From the NCBI GenBank assembly GCA_003149575.1, contig QCWG01000001.1, forward strand, positions 1,207,183-1,271,182: 64,000 nt of DNA. Direction: 5' to 3'. Positions 7,639 through 18,211 of this stretch are shown here, one piece after another; position 1 is the first letter of the stretch, and each line of letters starts with the position of its first letter. Below the pieces are notes generated by a model, which was given only the letters and a program-made list of their open reading frames with translations, did no database searches and had not been told where the DNA came from. This stretch comes from Altererythrobacter sp. XM-24bin4 (GTDB lineage: Bacteria; Pseudomonadota; Alphaproteobacteria; Sphingomonadales; Sphingomonadaceae). The translations under genes were made by a program, and so were the position numbers.

Positions 7639-8430
7639 ATGAAGCGGACCCACCTGCCTTTAAATGCCTTGCGCGTGTATGACGCGGCTGCACGGCATCT
7701 GTCGTTCACACGCGCAGCAGACGAGCTCGCGGTAACCCCTGCTGCCGTGGGGCAGCAAATCCGGGCGTTGGAAGATCATTTGGGCGTGGTCCTTTTTCGC
7801 CGCACCAGCAAGGGGCTAGAGTTGACGGGCGAGGGTTCTGCCGGGCTCGACGCGTTGCGCGAAGGTTTTCTGAAGTTTGAAGAAAGCGTGCAGGCAATGC
7901 AGGCCGGACAAGCGTCCGATCGCTACACTATTGCTGTACCTAGAGAGTTCTATGCGCAATGGCTTGGCGTGAAGTTGGCCGAGTTTAAAGCCGAGAATCC
8001 CCATATTCAGTTTCATATCGTCGCTGACGAGAACGCGGATTTCACCGAAGCGAATCTGGACCTTGCGGTGCGTCTTGTAGACGGACCTGGAGATCTGGAG
8101 GGCGCACAATTGGCAGAGGCGCGGCGTGTTGTTGTGGCTGCGCCCAATTCTCAGGATAGCTGGATCAGCTGGCCAGGTGCCCCTTTGCCGGATGGCGCCA
8201 AGCCCTGCGTTACCACCGGGAATCCCGGCCAAGCGCTAAGCTCAGCTATCTCAGGCCTTGGCAAGGCCATATTGCCTTACCCTCTCGTGGAAGAAGCAGT
8301 AGCTGCCGGGAAGCTTGAGATTCTCGAAGGTCCTGACGAGGGTCGCCGCGCCTATTGGCTGGTCGCACCGCTGCCGCAATGGCGCCAAAAGAAAGTGAAG
8401 GCGCTGGTCGCGCATCTGACCGCAAAGTGA
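7639..8430 (+). CDS. LysR-type transcriptional regulator (GcvA/AmpR-like)
   Basis: 263 residues; a winged helix-turn-helix at residues 6-65 (LNALRVYDAAARHLSFTRAA, then TPAAVGQQIRALEDHLGVVL) and a shortened effector-binding domain. The PLNALRVFEAAARHLSFT-like start is typical of the GcvA/AmpR group. The effector domain is about 30-40 residues shorter than usual (around 300 total), lying mostly in its second subdomain. The target is unknown: LysR regulators often control a divergent neighbour, but apaG upstream is on the same strand. The stop overlaps the GTG start of the acetyltransferase gene, suggesting a two-gene operon. Confidence 0.88.
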   Translation: MKRTHLPLNALRVYDAAARHLSFTRAADELAVTPAAVGQQIRALEDHLGVVLFRRTSKGLELTGEGSAGLDALREGFLKFEESVQAMQAGQASDRYTIAVPREFYAQWLGVKLAEFKAENPHIQFHIVADENADFTEANLDLAVRLVDGPGDLEGAQLAEARRVVVAAPNSQDSWISWPGAPLPDGAKPCVTTGNPGQALSSAISGLGKAILPYPLVEEAVAAGKLEILEGPDEGRRAYWLVAPLPQWRQKKVKALVAHLTAK

Positions 8431-8969
8431 CCGCTTCACTGCCAACACCCACATTGGAAACCACGCGATTCACAATGCGCAAGCTTGTGCGCAACGACAC
8501 TCAGGCTCTCTTCCCGACCCTATCTGATCCCGAACAATGCAAATTCATGCTGAGCGCTGCGTTCGAGACGGAGGAGAAGCTTGGCGATTGGCTATGTGAT
8601 CCCGATTGGAATGGCCGCAGTTGGAGCACGATCGAGCGTTCGACAGGAGAGCTGGTGGCGCGGATTGTCGCTGTGCCGTGTGAGCATGAAACAGCCGAGC
8701 TGGGCTACATCACCGTTAAGCACCGCCAAGGGGAAGGCATAGCATTTGAGTGCACGCAGCGCTTGCTGAAGCAGCTGTACGAAGTGGAAAATCACCATCG
8801 AGTTTTCGCTGTTACGGATCCGCGTAATTTGAACTCAAACCGGTTGATCGAGAAGCTCGGCTTCCGTCGCGAAGCGCATTTTGTTGAAAATATCAAAACG
8901 CATATCGGGTGGTGCGACGAATACTATTGGGGCATGCTCAAAAGCGAATGGCTCAAGCGCAATCGATAG
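8427..8969 (+). CDS. GNAT-family N-acetyltransferase (RimJ-like)
   Basis: 180 residues if begun at the GTG of 8427, which overlaps the LysR stop as GTGA; a longer frame is open upstream but only inside the LysR gene. Marks of the RimJ/RimL-type GNAT fold: LETTRFTMRKLVRNDTQALF at the start, AELGYITVKHRQGEGIAFE (acetyl-CoA loop region) and the C-terminal DPRNLNSNRLIEKLGFRREA. These enzymes acetylate protein N-termini or small amines; the substrate is unknown. Coupling to the regulator gene hints that both answer the same signal. Confidence 0.82.
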   Translation: MTASLPTPTLETTRFTMRKLVRNDTQALFPTLSDPEQCKFMLSAAFETEEKLGDWLCDPDWNGRSWSTIERSTGELVARIVAVPCEHETAELGYITVKHRQGEGIAFECTQRLLKQLYEVENHHRVFAVTDPRNLNSNRLIEKLGFRREAHFVENIKTHIGWCDEYYWGMLKSEWLKRNR

Positions 8970-8971
8970 CG

Positions 8972-9835
8972 CTAGGAAGGCATTGATAGCGAAACGCGGT
9001 CAGTAACCGGGTCATATTCTACCGCAACACCCGCTCCGCGAAGCTCATGATACGGTATGAATCCGCTTCCGATTTCAAGCGCGCTGACGATCCGTCTTGG
9101 AAGGGCTTGCGCGCGCGGACCCAGAGCATCCGCCACAGCAGCGGTTGCGATATAAAGCTGCGCACTTTCCTCGATACGGATGGCCGCACGCCCTTTGCTT
9201 TCTCCGTCAACCAACAAGGCCTTGTTCACTGTCAGGCTGGCGTCCGATGCATTGTAATTGGCAGAGGCGCTACTGCCACTGGCAGGCTGGCTTGGTAAGA
9301 GCTTGGCCAGATCATAGCTTAAATTCAGGAAAGCTCCGGGTTCGAGCCCTTCTGCTACCGCCAGTGCGGCCGCCGCGCGGGCGTCAGAACGCTGAGATGC
9401 AGGCAGTGAAGAGGTGAAACCTGCAAATGCGCTCGCAAAATCGCGGCTTTCCGAAGGTGGAGCGAGCGGTTTGGAAATAGCCGGTTCGATCGCGCCAGGC
9501 ACTTGCACATTGGCTGCGACTTCCGGCTCGGGAAGCAAGTCGAGCGCGGCAATGGCGGGATGCGTGGCAGACAATTGAGCCAATTGCTCTAGCGAGATTT
9601 CGCCCGCGACTTCTGGCCGCGACATTTGCAATGGATAAATCTCGGAAATTTGCGCGCTTGCACCACCTTCGACCAAAAGTTTGTCACTCTTGGGTAGGGG
9701 CCACGCCAGTGTCATGGCCCATGCAACTGCAATCAGTGCCAGCAATGCCAACCGCGGCGCACGATCTAGCAACCGGTCAAGCCAATCACGATCTTCGATT
9801 AAGTAGTCGTCAATTGAGAGTGAGTGCGCGGACAT
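8972..9835 (-). CDS. Unknown single-pass membrane protein, partner of prepilin peptidase
   Basis: 287 residues. One membrane helix at about 29-47 (ALLALIAVAWAMTLAWPLP) behind a short acidic-basic N-terminus, then a long Ala/Pro-rich region of low complexity (residues 50-200) and a more ordered C-terminal part of about 90 residues (DASLTVNKALLVDGESKG onward). No known domain is recognised. It lies seven bases after the A24 peptidase gene on the same strand, so it is probably co-transcribed and could serve pilus or secretion assembly, as a periplasmic or cytoplasmic anchor. Orientation cannot be told. Confidence 0.6.
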   Translation of the reverse strand: MSAHSLSIDDYLIEDRDWLDRLLDRAPRLALLALIAVAWAMTLAWPLPKSDKLLVEGGASAQISEIYPLQMSRPEVAGEISLEQLAQLSATHPAIAALDLLPEPEVAANVQVPGAIEPAISKPLAPPSESRDFASAFAGFTSSLPASQRSDARAAAALAVAEGLEPGAFLNLSYDLAKLLPSQPASGSSASANYNASDASLTVNKALLVDGESKGRAAIRIEESAQLYIATAAVADALGPRAQALPRRIVSALEIGSGFIPYHELRGAGVAVEYDPVTDRVSLSMPS

Positions 9836-9842
9836 TCGACAA

Positions 9843-10310
9843 TCAACCTACCAAACCTGTCCAGGCAACGAATACGCCGCCGATGGCGATCGAGACGCCA
9901 TAGGGAAACTTTGCGTGCAGGCTGCCATCTTCGGGTTTCTTCAAGGGTAATACGCGCCGCAACACCATCCAGCTCAAGATCGAGATAATCCCGGCGATCG
10001 AAACCCAAAGAAGCAGGTTCAACCCCTCGCTCAATGGGAAAAAGGCCGCCAATCCAGCGCAGAATTTCGCATCACCGCCACCCATGATGCCAGCGGCAAA
10101 TATCCCCGCGCCAACCACCATGGCAATCAAGGCATGTGCGAAATGCCAACCAGTCATGCCTAGGCCACCGAGATAGTAGGCATGGGGCAACCCCAGCAAT
10201 AGCAACGCCAGCGCCAGCCAATTTGGCAGCCGTCGATCGCGAATATCACCGATCGCCCCGACAAGCAGGAGCAAGGTCAGTGCTGCTGGCCAGAGCAGCG
10301 CAATATCCAA
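9843..10310 (-). CDS. cpaA: A24 (CpaA/TadV-like) prepilin peptidase
   Basis: 155 residues, starting at TTG 10310, three bases behind a stop in another frame. Small membrane aspartic protease of the short CpaA type, lacking the N-terminal methyltransferase cysteine domain of PilD. The two catalytic Asp are present: Asp22 in GDIRDRRLPN and Asp80 in MGGGDAK. About five hydrophobic segments. Processes type IV or Flp prepilins at the inner membrane. No other tad/cpa genes are nearby, apart from the unknown membrane protein downstream, so the substrate genes are elsewhere. Confidence 0.85.
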   Translation of the reverse strand: MDIALLWPAALTLLLLVGAIGDIRDRRLPNWLALALLLLGLPHAYYLGGLGMTGWHFAHALIAMVVGAGIFAAGIMGGGDAKFCAGLAAFFPLSEGLNLLLWVSIAGIISILSWMVLRRVLPLKKPEDGSLHAKFPYGVSIAIGGVFVAWTGLVG

Positions 10311-10313
10311 GAG

Positions 10314-10566
10314 TTAGTCCTCGCTCTGCCGGCGCAGCGAAATGCGCACCGGATAGTTCTGCGCAAGTGGTCGCGCGCTCCAGCGTGGACCAGCGCGCGA
10401 CACGGAAATGCGCGCGCGGCGCTGTTCGGGCTTGACGACCTGGCCGACGAGGCTGATGCCTTGCGCAGGCGTTTGAACTCACGGCTGGAGCTGGATGTTT
10501 CGGGCATGCCGAGGGTGATTGGCTCGACAGTTTCCGGCTGGACCCGCGAGCGTTGAACGAGGGTGT
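10314..10566 (-). pseudogene. Possible frameshifted coding remnant upstream of cpaA
   Basis: On the minus strand two open pieces lie end to end in different frames. The first (about 10566-10480) reads GVNTLVQRSRVQPETVEPIT and ends near REFKRL; the second (about 10479-10314) contains GISLVGQVVKPEQRRARISV and ends RISLRRQSED with TAA three bases before the cpaA TTG. The tight spacing to cpaA suggests a real gene end, but no single start and frame joins them, so this may be a broken gene, a sequencing error, or chance. No family is recognised. Confidence 0.3.
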
Positions 10567-10675
10567 TTACGCCCTGGAGTTATCAGTCGAGTAGGCCATT
10601 CTTTTCCTACAGGATGGAACAATGTCCTGAGAGGAGAAGGAATTTGCATATTGAGTCTAAAGGATCCAACTCCCC

Positions 10676-10704
10676 TTGACCCCCACACTCTCCCCCGCTA
10701 AAGG
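10676..10704 (+). promoter_or_regulatory. Probable str-operon promoter
   Basis: TTGACC at 10676-10681, a 17-base pyrimidine-rich spacer and TAAAGG at 10699-10704. The combination is typical of strong alphaproteobacterial stable-RNA and ribosomal promoters. Transcription would start near 10711, leaving a leader of about 395 bases before rpsL. Confidence 0.6.
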
Positions 10705-10710
10705 CGCACG

Positions 10711-11106
10711 GTCTATCGGTGAGGTGACTCGTCGACAAACATAATTATTGAGCTGAACATTGGCGGTCTCGCTGCTCCTCATATGGAGTGACAACCGGCA
10801 AAGTAATCCGGCGGCTTTGGCCAAAGGGTGGAGCGTTTTCAGTCTCGTGGTACTCGCCAGCCCGCTGAACCAGCGGCGCTTGCGACTTTCCACGGCACTG
10901 CATCCCCTTCATCTTCTGATCGAACTGTCAAATTGTTTCGACCTCGCGCCTGGGCTTGTGGCTATATGCCGCTCTCCCATCAGCAAAAGTGGGAACCGGT
11001 TGGAACCTCATCATGTAAAAGTGGTCACCACTTTTACGCCCGGATGAGGTGACAGAAACAATCCGCCCGCCCGGATGGGGCGCGCAACGAGTAACGAAGG
11101 GTACAT
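10711..11106 (+). other. Long untranslated leader of rpsL
   Basis: About 400 bases between the likely promoter and rpsL hold no convincing gene. Short open frames on the plus strand lack protein character. Near the 3' end a partial palindrome at 10983-11002 is followed by a full hairpin at 11005-11050. A weak TATATG at 10963 could belong to a second promoter, but its -35 spacing is poor. The length of the leader is unusual for a str operon and suggests regulation or an undetected small RNA. Confidence 0.4.
11005..11050 (+). repeat. Nested palindrome in the rpsL leader (copy 1)
   Basis: The inner arms GTAAAAGTGGT (11015-11025) and ACCACTTTTAC (11027-11037) are perfect; the outer arms ACCTCATC (11005-11012) and GATGAGGT (11043-11050) are also perfect, separated by GCCCG on the 3' side. 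A half copy (GCAAAAGTGGGAACCGGTT, 10983-11001) precedes it. It resembles the hairpin upstream of rplQ, base-paired with different bases. Confidence 0.75.
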
Positions 11107-11478
11107 ATGCCTACTATTAACCAGCTGGTCCGCAAGGGCCGCACCCCGCAGAAGGCCAAGTCAAAGGTCCCTGCGATGGAGCAGAACCCGCAGAAGCGCG
11201 GTGTTTGCACCCGCGTCTATACCACGACGCCGAAGAAGCCGAACTCCGCTCTGCGTAAGGTTGCCAAGGTGCGCCTGACCAACCAGCGTGAAGTCATCAG
11301 CTACATCCCGGGCGAAGGCCACAACCTGCAAGAGCACAGTGTTGTCCTGATCCGTGGTGGCCGTGTGCGCGACCTTCCCGGTGTGCGTTACCACGTGCTG
11401 CGCGGCGTGCTCGACACGCAGGGTGTTAAGGACCGTAAGCAGAGCCGTTCGAAATACGGCGCGAAGCGGCCGAAGTAA
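11107..11478 (+). CDS. rpsL: Ribosomal protein S12
   Basis: 123 residues, start of the str operon. S12 sits at the decoding centre of the 30S subunit. Seen: [20 protein letters not shown] with Lys43/Lys44, and [13 protein letters not shown] with Asp89 (the beta-methylthiolation site). Position 88 is Arg, where E. coli and most bacteria have Lys; substitutions there are a known route to streptomycin resistance. The C-terminus [11 protein letters not shown] is normal for the phylum. It is followed by rpsG after a 136-base spacer. Confidence 0.98.
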   Translation: MPTINQLVRKGRTPQKAKSKVPAMEQNPQKRGVCTRVYTTTPKKPNSALRKVAKVRLTNQREVISYIPGEGHNLQEHSVVLIRGGRVRDLPGVRYHVLRGVLDTQGVKDRKQSRSKYGAKRPK

Positions 11479-11512
11479 TTTAGGCGCGGCGACGGTCTTC
11501 TCCCGCGACGGT

Positions 11513-11539
11513 CCACCCCCAGGGATATTTCCCGGGTGG
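11513..11539 (+). promoter_or_regulatory. Hairpin in the rpsL-rpsG spacer
   Basis: CCACCC near 11513 pairs with GGGTGG near 11534, with an inner AGGGA/TTCCC pairing. The whole 136-base spacer is G/C-rich and longer than the few bases seen between most genes of the cluster. In E. coli S7 represses translation at this spacer; whether this hairpin has that role is inference. Confidence 0.35.
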
Positions 11540-11614
11540 AAGGGCGGGGGAGAGGGCCGGTGCCGCAAGGGGCGGGCGGATGCCTGACCCGCACTCCGAA
11601 GGAGTTTAGAGAAA

Positions 11615-12085
11615 ATGTCACGTCGTCGTAGACCCGAAAAGCGGGTTATCCTTCCAGATCCCAAGTTTGGTGATCAGGTTTTGTCGAAGTTCATGAACAA
11701 CCTCATGCTGGACGGTAAGAAGTCCACTGCAGAGCGTATCGTTTATGGCGCACTGGAAACCGTTGAAACCAAGGCGAAAGCCGATCCGGTTCAGCTGTTC
11801 CACGAAGCGCTCAACAACGTCGCTCCGCAGGTCGAAGTGCGTAGCCGCCGTGTTGGTGGTGCAACGTATCAGGTTCCGGTTGAAGTGCGCCCCGAGCGCG
11901 CTCAGGCTCTCGCGATCCGCTGGTTGATCGGTGCGGCTCGCGGCCGTGCGGAAACCACTATGGCAGCGCGCCTGTCGGGTGAGCTGATGGATGCTGCGAA
12001 CAACCGCGGCAATGCTGTCAAAAAACGTGAAGATACGCACCGTATGGCTGATGCCAACCGCGCGTTCTCGCATTACCGCTGGTAA
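11615..12085 (+). CDS. rpsG: Ribosomal protein S7
   Basis: 156 residues, the common length. S7 nucleates assembly of the 30S head and contacts the E-site tRNA. Seen: [20 protein letters not shown] start, [17 protein letters not shown], the beta-hairpin region [20 protein letters not shown], and the helical C-terminus with [36 protein letters not shown] ribosome site precedes the ATG. Second gene of the str operon; S7 is the operon's usual autorepressor in enterobacteria. Confidence 0.98.
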   Translation: MSRRRRPEKRVILPDPKFGDQVLSKFMNNLMLDGKKSTAERIVYGALETVETKAKADPVQLFHEALNNVAPQVEVRSRRVGGATYQVPVEVRPERAQALAIRWLIGAARGRAETTMAARLSGELMDAANNRGNAVKKREDTHRMADANRAFSHYRW

Positions 12086-12125
12086 CACTAGTTCAAGGGG
12101 CTGAGCCCCTGATGGAGAATTGAAA

Positions 12126-14258
<2,133 letters not shown>

Positions 14259-14347
14259 GCGAGCGACACAGTCTAGGGGCGGCGCCTGATTCAGCGGGTG
14301 CCGCCTTCTCCCGCAGAAATTCAATTTTAGCAGAGGTTATTTGAGAA

Positions 14348-15538
14348 ATGGCTAAGGAAAAATTTGAGCGCAATAAGCCGCACTGCAACATCGGCACCAT
14401 CGGCCACGTTGACCACGGCAAAACCACGCTGACAGCGGCAATCACCAAGGTGATGGCTGAATCTTACGGCGGTGCAGCAGTCGATTTTGCAAACATCGAC
14501 AAAGCCCCCGAAGAGCGCGAGCGCGGCATCACTATCTCGACCGCACACGTCGAATACGAAACCGAAGCTCGTCACTACGCACACGTCGACTGCCCAGGTC
14601 ACGCTGACTATGTTAAGAACATGATCACCGGTGCTGCGCAGATGGACGGCGCGATCCTGGTTGTGAACGCAGCTGACGGCCCGATGCCGCAAACGCGTGA
14701 GCACATCCTGCTTGCTCGTCAGGTCGGCGTGCCAGCTCTGGTTGTATACATGAACAAGGTTGACCAGGTTGACGACGAGGAAATCCTCGAACTCGTCGAA
14801 CTGGAGATTCGCGAATTGCTGAGCGCGTACGACTTTGACGGCGACAATATCGCAATCGTCAAGGGTTCGGCTCTGGCGGCTCTCGAAGGTCGTGACGACG
14901 AAATCGGCAAGAACTCGATCCTCGAGCTGATGAAGGCCGTTGACGAGCACATCCCGCAGCCCGACCGTCCGGTTGATCAGGACTTCCTGATGCCGATCGA
15001 AGACGTGTTCTCGATCTCTGGTCGTGGTACGGTTGTTACCGGCCGCGTTGAGACCGGCGTTGTGAACGTTGGCGACGAAGTTGAAATCGTTGGTATCAAG
15101 GACACCACGAAGACGACTGTTACCGGCGTTGAAATGTTCCGTAAGCTGCTTGATCGCGGTGAAGCTGGCGACAACATCGGTGCGCTGATCCGCGGCGTTG
15201 GCCGTGAAGAAGTTGAGCGTGGCCAGGTTCTGGCGAAGCCAGGTTCTGTGAACCCGCACACCGAGTTCTCTGCAGAAGTTTACGTTCTCTCGAAAGACGA
15301 GGGTGGCCGTCACACGCCGTTCTTCGCGAACTACCGTCCGCAGTTCTACTTCCGTACAACTGACGTGACCGGCGAAGTGATCCTTCCTGAAGGCACTGAA
15401 ATGGTCATGCCTGGCGATAACGTATCGATCAACGTCAAGCTGATCGCACCGATCGCTATGGACGAAGGTCTGCGTTTCGCTATCCGCGAAGGTGGCCGTA
15501 CTGTTGGTTCAGGCGTTGTAGCCAAGATCACCAAGTAA
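14348..15538 (+). CDS. tuf: Elongation factor Tu
   Basis: 396 residues. GTPase that brings aminoacyl-tRNA to the ribosome. Motifs: [11 protein letters not shown]-loop, [32 protein letters not shown], then domains II and III with [12 protein letters not shown] and the C-terminal [16 protein letters not shown]. Many proteobacteria carry a second tuf copy elsewhere; only this one is in the window. The spacer behind fusA (89 bases) holds a G/C-rich inverted repeat. A strong hairpin terminator follows, closing the str operon. Confidence 0.98.
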   Translation: MAKEKFERNKPHCNIGTIGHVDHGKTTLTAAITKVMAESYGGAAVDFANIDKAPEERERGITISTAHVEYETEARHYAHVDCPGHADYVKNMITGAAQMDGAILVVNAADGPMPQTREHILLARQVGVPALVVYMNKVDQVDDEEILELVELEIRELLSAYDFDGDNIAIVKGSALAALEGRDDEIGKNSILELMKAVDEHIPQPDRPVDQDFLMPIEDVFSISGRGTVVTGRVETGVVNVGDEVEIVGIKDTTKTTVTGVEMFRKLLDRGEAGDNIGALIRGVGREEVERGQVLAKPGSVNPHTEFSAEVYVLSKDEGGRHTPFFANYRPQFYFRTTDVTGEVILPEGTEMVMPGDNVSINVKLIAPIAMDEGLRFAIREGGRTVGSGVVAKITK

Positions 15539-15572
15539 GCCGCTGCTCCATTAAAGGAGCTTAGCAAATTCG

Positions 15573-15610
15573 GGGGCTGGATCGCGAAAGTGATCCGGCC
15601 CCTAATTTAT
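15573..15610 (+). terminator. Terminator after tuf
   Basis: An 11-bp stem (15573-15583 with 15592-15602, one G-U pair, 8-nt loop GCGAAAGT) followed by TAATTTAT. The stem is strong but the U-tract is weak, so termination may be partial. Confidence 0.6.
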
Positions 15611-15680
15611 GAAAGGCCCTTTTCACCGCACCTGCGGGGAACAGGGTTGATCGGCAGGCATAATTTTAGGGCATTCGGGG

Positions 15681-15709
15681 TTGCCAGAATCCTGTGCTCC
15701 CGATATAGG
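15681..15709 (+). promoter_or_regulatory. S10 operon promoter
   Basis: TTGCCA at 15681-15686, exactly 17 bases, then TATAGG at 15704-15709. It lies between the tuf terminator and rpsJ and predicts a leader of about 135 bases. Confidence 0.7.
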
Positions 15710-15850
15710 CCTGCCAACTCCAACGGAGATTCGTTTCCGTTGTAACGAAAATTGTAGAGGTCGCCTGCGGAAGGAAGCGGAAGCAGGGCGGGCCTTTTTT
15801 GTTTTGAGAGGTGGAAACACCTCTTTGGCTCTTTCGCATTGGTATAGGTA
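15710..15850 (+). promoter_or_regulatory. Structured S10 operon leader
   Basis: The leader holds overlapping inverted repeats around 15723-15752 (AACGGA/TCCGTT and TTCGTT/AACGAA), a run GGGCCTTTTTTG at 15790-15801, and a 7-bp hairpin with a GAAA tetraloop (AGAGGTG-GAAA-CACCTCT, 15807-15824) 26 bases before rpsJ. In E. coli L4 binds the S10 leader to attenuate transcription and block translation. Whether this unrelated-looking leader binds L4 is unknown. The rest of the 312-base gap before rpsJ is the tuf terminator and promoter. Confidence 0.45.
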
Positions 15851-16162
<312 letters not shown>

Positions 16163-16429
16163 GCCATCTGATCCGGGTCCGTCGGTAGGGACCTTAAACC
16201 CACCGAGAAATTCGGGGCTCCAACGGCCCCGCTGATCTGCCCAGACTGATGGGCGTATCAGCAAGACATTGGGATACCGCCGGACATGTCCGGGTCTGCG
16301 TCCCCCGTCTAGCTTCCCGAGCCAACCGGCATGGGTGGCACTCAGCCCGGACGGGGCGATGCACAACAATTTGGGCTGACAAGCACCTCGGGATGGGCCC
16401 GTTGTGCCTCTGTGTTAGGAGTTTTGACG
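16163..16429 (+). promoter_or_regulatory. Long structured spacer between rpsJ and rplC
   Basis: 267 bases with no gene where other cluster members are only 0-70 bases apart. It is G/C-rich and holds several self-complementary pieces: CCGGACATGTCCGG near 16281, GCCCAGACTGATGGGC near 16238, and GCACAAC/GTTGTGC arms near 16361 and 16401. It ends with TTAGGAG before the rplC ATG. It may carry a regulatory RNA structure; no promoter with good spacing was found. Confidence 0.35.
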
Positions 16430-17275
16430 ATGCGCACAGGCGTGATCGCAAAGAAAGTCGGGATGACCCGCCTGTTCCAGGAGGACGGACGTCACGTACC
16501 TGTGACTGTTCTGTCTTTGGAAGACTGTCAGGTTGTCTCACACCGCACCGCAGAAACGGACGGCTATTTTGCTGTTCAGCTGGGTGCAGGTGAAGCGAAA
16601 CAGAAAAATGTAGCCAAGCCGCAGCGCGAGCACTTCGCGAAGGCCCAAGTCGGTCTGAAGAAGCGCGTTGCCGAGTTCCGCGTTGAGAGCGAAGACGGTC
16701 TTGTACCGGTCGGCGCCACAATCAGCGCAGAGCATTTTGTGGCTGGCCAAAAGGTCGACATCACCGGGCATACCCAGGGTAAGGGTTTTGCTGGCGCCAT
16801 GAAGCGCTGGGGCTTCGGTGGTCTTCGTGCAACGCACGGTGTCTCGCTCTCTCACCGTTCGCACGGTTCGACGGGTAACCGTCAGGATCCGGGCCGCGTG
16901 TTCAAGGGCAAGAAGATGGCTGGTCACATGGGTGACCGTCAGCGGACGCAGCAGAACCTCGAAGTGGTTCGCACCGACGCTGATCGTGGTCTCATCTTCG
17001 TGAAGGGTTCGGTCCCTGGTTCGAAGAATGGCTGGTTGCTGGTCCGTGACGCTGTGAAGCTGGCTCTGCCAGACGATCTTCCGTTCCCGGGCGCTATCAT
17101 CGACACGAATGCACCGGCTCCGGAAGCAGAAGCTCCGGCAGTTGAAGAGCAACAGGTTGATGCAGTGGCAGCAGAAGAAGCAGCGGCTCCGGCTGGGGCT
17201 CCAGCGGAAGCACCTGCTGAAACTCCGGCAGCTGTAGGCGATGCGCCTTCCAGCGACGAAAATAAGGAGGGCTAA
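16430..17275 (+). CDS. rplC: Ribosomal protein L3 with acidic C-terminal extension
   Basis: 281 residues against about 209-215 in E. coli. The core (to about residue 225) is normal: [20 protein letters not shown], then [20 protein letters not shown], with the Gln methylation-region loop [20 protein letters not shown] and [10 protein letters not shown]. The last ~55 residues are an Ala/Pro/Glu-rich tail ([15 protein letters not shown] and on), probably disordered. L3 is a primary 23S rRNA binder reaching the peptidyl transferase centre. The start at 16430 is fixed by the MRTG motif and a TTAGGAG site. Similar tails occur in related sphingomonads to my recollection. Confidence 0.96.
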   Translation: MRTGVIAKKVGMTRLFQEDGRHVPVTVLSLEDCQVVSHRTAETDGYFAVQLGAGEAKQKNVAKPQREHFAKAQVGLKKRVAEFRVESEDGLVPVGATISAEHFVAGQKVDITGHTQGKGFAGAMKRWGFGGLRATHGVSLSHRSHGSTGNRQDPGRVFKGKKMAGHMGDRQRTQQNLEVVRTDADRGLIFVKGSVPGSKNGWLLVRDAVKLALPDDLPFPGAIIDTNAPAPEAEAPAVEEQQVDAVAAEEAAAPAGAPAEAPAETPAAVGDAPSSDENKEG

Positions 17276-17278
17276 GCC

Positions 17279-17902
17279 ATGAAGGTGAAGGTCCAGAAAA
17301 TCGACGGCAAGGCAGCTGGCGACGTAGAACTGAATAAGGATGTGTTCGGTGTAGAGCCGCGCGCAGACATTCTGCACCGCGTGGTCACCTGGCAGCTGGA
17401 AAACCGCCGTGCCACCGCACGTCCGACGCGTGAGCGTTCAGACATTGCACGCACTGGCAAGAAGTTTGGCCCGCAAAAAGGTTCAGGTGGTGCACGTCAC
17501 GGTGACCGCGGCGCGCCTATCTTCATCGGTGGTGGTAAAGCGCACGGTGCTCGCAAGCGTGATTTCGATCAGTCGCTGAACAAGAAGATCCGTTCGCTTG
17601 GCCTGAAAATGGCTCTGTCGAGCAAGGCGAAAGACGGCCTGGTGGTTGTTGACAACCTTTCGCTCAAGGATGCCAAGACCAAGGTGCTTAAAGGTCACTT
17701 CGACAAGGCTGGCTGGAACGGCAAGGTCCTCGTGATCGACGGCGAAAGCGTAGACGAAGGCTTCAAGAAAGCCGCAGGCAACCTGCCGGGTGTCAACGTG
17801 ATGCCGGCGATGGGTGCGAACGTCTATGACATTCTCAACCACGACACGCTTGTCCTGACCAAGGAAGCGGTCGAAAAGCTGGAGGCGCGCTTCAATGGCT
17901 AA
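17279..17902 (+). CDS. rplD: Ribosomal protein L4
   Basis: 207 residues. L4 lines the peptide exit tunnel and in many bacteria represses its own operon. The tunnel loop is seen at [24 protein letters not shown], following [15 protein letters not shown]. The C-terminal Rossmann-like half ([17 protein letters not shown] ... ALEARFNG region) is complete. AAGGAGGG stands just before the start, three bases after rplC. The end overlaps rplW by eight bases. Confidence 0.98.
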   Translation: MKVKVQKIDGKAAGDVELNKDVFGVEPRADILHRVVTWQLENRRATARPTRERSDIARTGKKFGPQKGSGGARHGDRGAPIFIGGGKAHGARKRDFDQSLNKKIRSLGLKMALSSKAKDGLVVVDNLSLKDAKTKVLKGHFDKAGWNGKVLVIDGESVDEGFKKAAGNLPGVNVMPAMGANVYDILNHDTLVLTKEAVEKLEARFNG

Positions 17903-18203
17903 AAAGCAAGAAATCGATGCGCGTCACTATGACGTGATCCTGGCTCCGCACATCACCGAGAAGTCCACGATGGCTTCCGAGAACAACGCTGTTGTTTTCA
18001 AGGTTTCGGGCGATGCGACGAAGCCACAGATCAAAGAGGCGGTTGAAGCGATCTACGACAAGAAAGTCGTGAACGTGAACACCATCAACGTCAAAGGCAA
18101 GACCAAGCGCTGGAAGGGTAAACCTTACAAGCGCAATGACGTGAAAAAAGCGATCGTCACCCTCGCCGAGGGTGAAATGATCGATATCACTAGCGGTATC
18201 TGA
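17895..18203 (+). CDS. rplW: Ribosomal protein L23
   Basis: 102 residues. L23 sits at the tunnel exit and docks trigger factor and SRP. Seen: [59 protein letters not shown]. The start overlaps the last eight bases of rplD, showing translational coupling, and eight bases separate it from rplB. The first ten residues are a slightly longer head than in E. coli. Confidence 0.97.
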   Translation: MAKKQEIDARHYDVILAPHITEKSTMASENNAVVFKVSGDATKPQIKEAVEAIYDKKVVNVNTINVKGKTKRWKGKPYKRNDVKKAIVTLAEGEMIDITSGI

Positions 18204-18211
18204 GGCGGATC

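Noticed and set aside
14327-15313. 328-codon minus-strand frame opposite tuf
   Set aside because: Arises from the biased codon use of tuf; no independent support.
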